A stretch of DNA of 9,452 nucleotides from VBAS01 sp035764525. Its GTDB lineage: Bacteria > Bacteroidota > Bacteroidia > Chitinophagales > Chitinophagaceae. Under the pieces are notes generated by a model that saw only the letters and a list, made by a program, of their open reading frames with translations, was not told the origin of the DNA and did not search any database. Shown here piece after piece: positions 7,844 through 9,452 of the stretch. Every line of letters begins with the position of its first letter. Within the stretch, counting starts at the first letter, position 1. Where the stretch lies: positions 1-9,452 of the forward strand of contig DASTZB010000525.1 of NCBI GenBank assembly GCA_035764525.1. The letters run 5' to 3'. The translations under genes and the position numbers were made by a program.

Positions 7844-7868
7844 CCTGCCTGTTACAGGCGGGCTTTTT
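7844..7868 (+). terminator. terminator-like hairpin and T-run abutting the nfeD start
   Basis: Bases 7844-7851 pair with 7855-7862 to form an 8-bp stem (seven Watson-Crick pairs and one G-T/U wobble) around a TTA loop, followed by a C and five T at 7864-7868, directly before the ATG at 7869. The shape is that of an intrinsic terminator on the plus strand. No plus-strand gene lies upstream within the region to be terminated, so it could be a leader attenuator, a translation-blocking hairpin, or a copy of the GC-rich CCTGCC-type palindromic repeats that I recall from Bacteroidota genomes. Confidence 0.55.
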
Positions 7869-9152
7869 ATGAAGCGTATTTTATCATATTGTCTTTTTCT
7901 CTTTTTATTCCCGCATGTTATTGATGCACAAACGGTGATCTCGATGAAGATTGATGGCACCATCAATCCTGCATCGGCAGATTTTATTCACAATGGCATT
8001 GAAAAAGCTATCCGTGAAAAAGCTGAATGTATCATCATTCATCTGAATACTCCCGGGGGGTTATTAAAGTCAACAAGAGTGATCGTAAGCGATATGCTGG
8101 AATCACCTGTACCTGTAATTGTTTATGTATCGCCGGGAGGAGCACAGGCAGGTTCTGCCGGAGTTTTTATTACGCTGGCTGCTCATATTGCAGCGATGGC
8201 ACCCGGAACAAACATTGGCGCAGCCCATCCCGTTACACTGCAGAATCAAATGGACAGCACCATGAATGAAAAAGTTACCAATGATGCCGCTGCATTTATA
8301 AGATCAATTGCAGAAAAAAGACACCATAATATAGAATGGGCAGAAAATGCAGTACGTAAAAGTTTTGCTTATTCAGAAACAGAAGCCCTCGAAGATTCAG
8401 CAATTGACTTAATTGCTAAAAGTGAAACGGAGCTGCTTGCAAAGATCGATGGCAAAGTTATAGAGCTTAGTTCAGGCACTAAAACATTGCATACAGCATC
8501 TGCAATTGTAAAAGAACATAAAATGAGTGTGTGGGAAAAAATATTGAATATCATCAGCGATCCCAATATTGCTTATATATTATTCCTCCTTGGAATGTAC
8601 GGGCTCATGTTTGAGTTATACAATCCGGGTTCCATACTCCCGGGTATTGTTGGTGTCATTGCATTGATACTCGCCTTATATTCGATGCATACTTTACCGA
8701 TTAACTATGCGGGCCTTGCATTGATCATTTTTGCAGTCATACTGTTCCTGCTCGAAATAAAAATTGCAAGTCATGGCCTGCTTGCGATAGGTGGCGTTAT
8801 TTCGCTGTTACTGGGTTCTATGATGCTTGTTAAATCCAACTCATCGCTGGAAATGGTAAAAATTTCGAGAGGTGTTATCATTGGAGCAACGATAGTATCT
8901 GCACTTTTCTTTTTGTTTGTTGTTGGGTTTGGCCTTAAGGCACAACGTCGTAAAGTAGTAACTGGTATTGAAGGATTAGTGGGAGAGGCTGGTGAAGTAA
9001 TGGAGACATTGTCACCACTCGGGATAATTAAAGTACACGGAGAAATATGGAATGCGGAATCGCTTACCGGCGCCATTGAAAAAGGAGAAAAAGTAATAAT
9101 AAAAGAGATGAAAGGCTTGAAACTTTTTGTAGAAAAAATTAATAACAGTTAA
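7869..9152 (+). CDS. nfeD: NfeD family membrane-bound serine protease, long form
   Basis: This 427-residue protein is a long-form NfeD. It has a signal peptide (residues 1-21, ending V-I-D-A-Q), a ClpP/crotonase-like protease domain (about 22-205), five predicted membrane helices (about 235-251, 256-272, 280-297, 303-321, 335-356), and a C-terminal OB-fold NfeD domain (about 360-427). The protease domain shows N-T-P-G-G-L-L (60-66), the nucleophile S96 in G-G-A-Q-A-G-S-A-G, the G-T-N-I-G-A-A-H-P strand (113-121), and K135 in N-E-K-V-T-N-D, matching the Ser-Lys dyad of the archaeal homologue PH1510. Homologues cleave membrane-associated stomatin; the protease domain is outside the cytoplasm and the OB domain inside. 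The ATG at 7869 is chosen over an upstream TTG at 7743 because it opens the signal peptide; the longer form would bury it behind 42 residues. Only 10 nt separate it from the slipin gene, as in the usual operon. A terminator-like hairpin lies directly upstream. Confidence 0.93.
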   Translation: MKRILSYCLFLFLFPHVIDAQTVISMKIDGTINPASADFIHNGIEKAIREKAECIIIHLNTPGGLLKSTRVIVSDMLESPVPVIVYVSPGGAQAGSAGVFITLAAHIAAMAPGTNIGAAHPVTLQNQMDSTMNEKVTNDAAAFIRSIAEKRHHNIEWAENAVRKSFAYSETEALEDSAIDLIAKSETELLAKIDGKVIELSSGTKTLHTASAIVKEHKMSVWEKILNIISDPNIAYILFLLGMYGLMFELYNPGSILPGIVGVIALILALYSMHTLPINYAGLALIIFAVILFLLEIKIASHGLLAIGGVISLLLGSMMLVKSNSSLEMVKISRGVIIGATIVSALFFLFVVGFGLKAQRRKVVTGIEGLVGEAGEVMETLSPLGIIKVHGEIWNAESLTGAIEKGEKVIIKEMKGLKLFVEKINNS

Positions 9153-9162
9153 AAAAGAAATC

Positions 9163-9452
9163 ATGGAACAGTTCCCCACCGTAGCAGTCGTCATTATTTT
9201 ATTTGTTGTGATCATCTTATTCAGCGCTATAAAAATATTGCGTGAATATGAACGGGGCGTTATTTTCCGCCTCGGACGTTTGATTGGCGGCGATGGTATT
9301 AAGGGCCCGGGGCTCATTCTGCTAATACCTGTTATTGATAAAATGGTTAAAGTAAGTTTGCGTACCGTGGTTTTGGATGTTCCTCCGCAGGATATTATCA
9401 CATCAGACAATGTTTCTATTAAAGTAAATGCTGTTGTATACTTTCGTGTGGT
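9163..9452 (+). CDS. slipin / stomatin-like SPFH protein (3' end outside window)
   Basis: An ATG at 9163 opens a frame that stays open to the window end, giving 96 residues. Residues about 6-22 form one hydrophobic anchor, followed by the start of the SPFH/PHB domain: I-L-R-E-Y-E-R-G-V-I-F-R-L-G-R (25-39), G-P-G-L-I-L-L-I-P (48-56), and D-V-P-P-Q-D-I-I-T-S-D-N-V (72-84), all typical of prokaryotic slipins. These proteins oligomerise at the membrane in raft-like microdomains and are paired with NfeD, whose protease domain cleaves the stomatin C-terminus in archaea. The C-terminal half, including any NfeD cleavage site, is not visible. The gene starts 10 nt after the nfeD stop and is surely co-transcribed with it; only a weak purine-rich AAAGAAA precedes the start. 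Confidence 0.95.
   Translation, partial: MEQFPTVAVVIILFVVIILFSAIKILREYERGVIFRLGRLIGGDGIKGPGLILLIPVIDKMVKVSLRTVVLDVPPQDIITSDNVSIKVNAVVYFRV

Larger units (their letters stand above)
7497..7868. other. 372-nt intergenic region between the kinase and nfeD
   Basis: This stretch separates two divergent genes. It holds a candidate plus-strand promoter (7554-7581), a weak hairpin TTCCT-CTTT-AGGAA (7712-7725) followed by a T-run at 7732-7736, and a strong terminator-like hairpin directly before the nfeD start. The 8-mer AACCCACC lies in the leader of both genes on their coding strands (minus strand 7512-7519 and plus strand 7838-7845). The nfeD frame is open back to a TAG at 7689-7691, but the added residues are not hydrophobic and I do not regard them as coding. 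No tRNA or recognised riboswitch is seen. Confidence 0.6.

Noticed and set aside
9012..9410. A 132-residue minus-strand open frame at the right end.
   Set aside because: It is antisense to the conserved nfeD C-terminus and slipin N-terminus; low-complexity composition fits a shadow frame.
1..9452. Possible CRISPR array, mobile element, toxin-antitoxin or defence system.
   Set aside because: No regularly spaced repeats, transposase or integrase motifs, terminal inverted repeats, or small paired genes were found; the genes are housekeeping or surface-glycan types.

Overview
The window looks like chromosomal DNA of a Bacteroidota bacterium, probably of the Chitinophagaceae or a close relative. 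The evidence is AT-rich intergenic DNA, starts without Shine-Dalgarno sequences, one candidate promoter of the Bacteroidota type (TTG, then TAnnTTTG), and the gene content: exported glycoside hydrolases, a membrane-anchored M90 peptidase and an NfeD-slipin pair. The taxon is inferred, because no rRNA or other marker gene is present.

Layout. (1) Positions 1-848, plus strand: the C-terminal end of a protein whose start lies upstream; it carries two copies of a beta-rich domain of about 130 residues. (2) Positions 882-5126, minus strand: three genes in the same direction with gaps of about 80 nt. In transcription order they are exodeoxyribonuclease III (xth), an exported glycoside hydrolase distantly resembling GH67 alpha-glucuronidases, and an exported or anchored GH18 chitinase-like enzyme. 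(3) Positions 5223-6017, plus strand: an M90 (MtfA-family) zinc peptidase with an added N-terminal membrane helix, divergent from xth. (4) Positions 6045-7496, minus strand: a six-helix sensor histidine kinase with no response regulator beside it, convergent with the peptidase. (5) Positions 7497-7868: a 372-nt divergent intergenic region with a candidate promoter and a terminator-like hairpin whose T-run touches the next start codon. (6) Positions 7869-9452, plus strand: a full-length membrane serine protease NfeD followed 10 nt later by slipin (SPFH), cut by the window end.

How they work together. The nfeD-slipin pair is a conserved operon in which the two products act on membrane microdomains. 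The two secreted glycosidases probably act together on an extracellular or periplasmic polysaccharide, but no SusC/SusD pair, sugar transporter or dedicated regulator is visible, so this is not a classical polysaccharide-utilization locus. xth is a DNA-repair housekeeping gene, and its link to the glycosidases may be positional only. I see no tRNA, rRNA, CRISPR array, insertion sequence, phage gene or recognised defence system. The most unusual points are the hairpin directly before nfeD, the unassigned GH67-like enzyme, the anchored M90 peptidase and the tandem-domain protein at the left edge. I do not see a convincing new multi-gene system.
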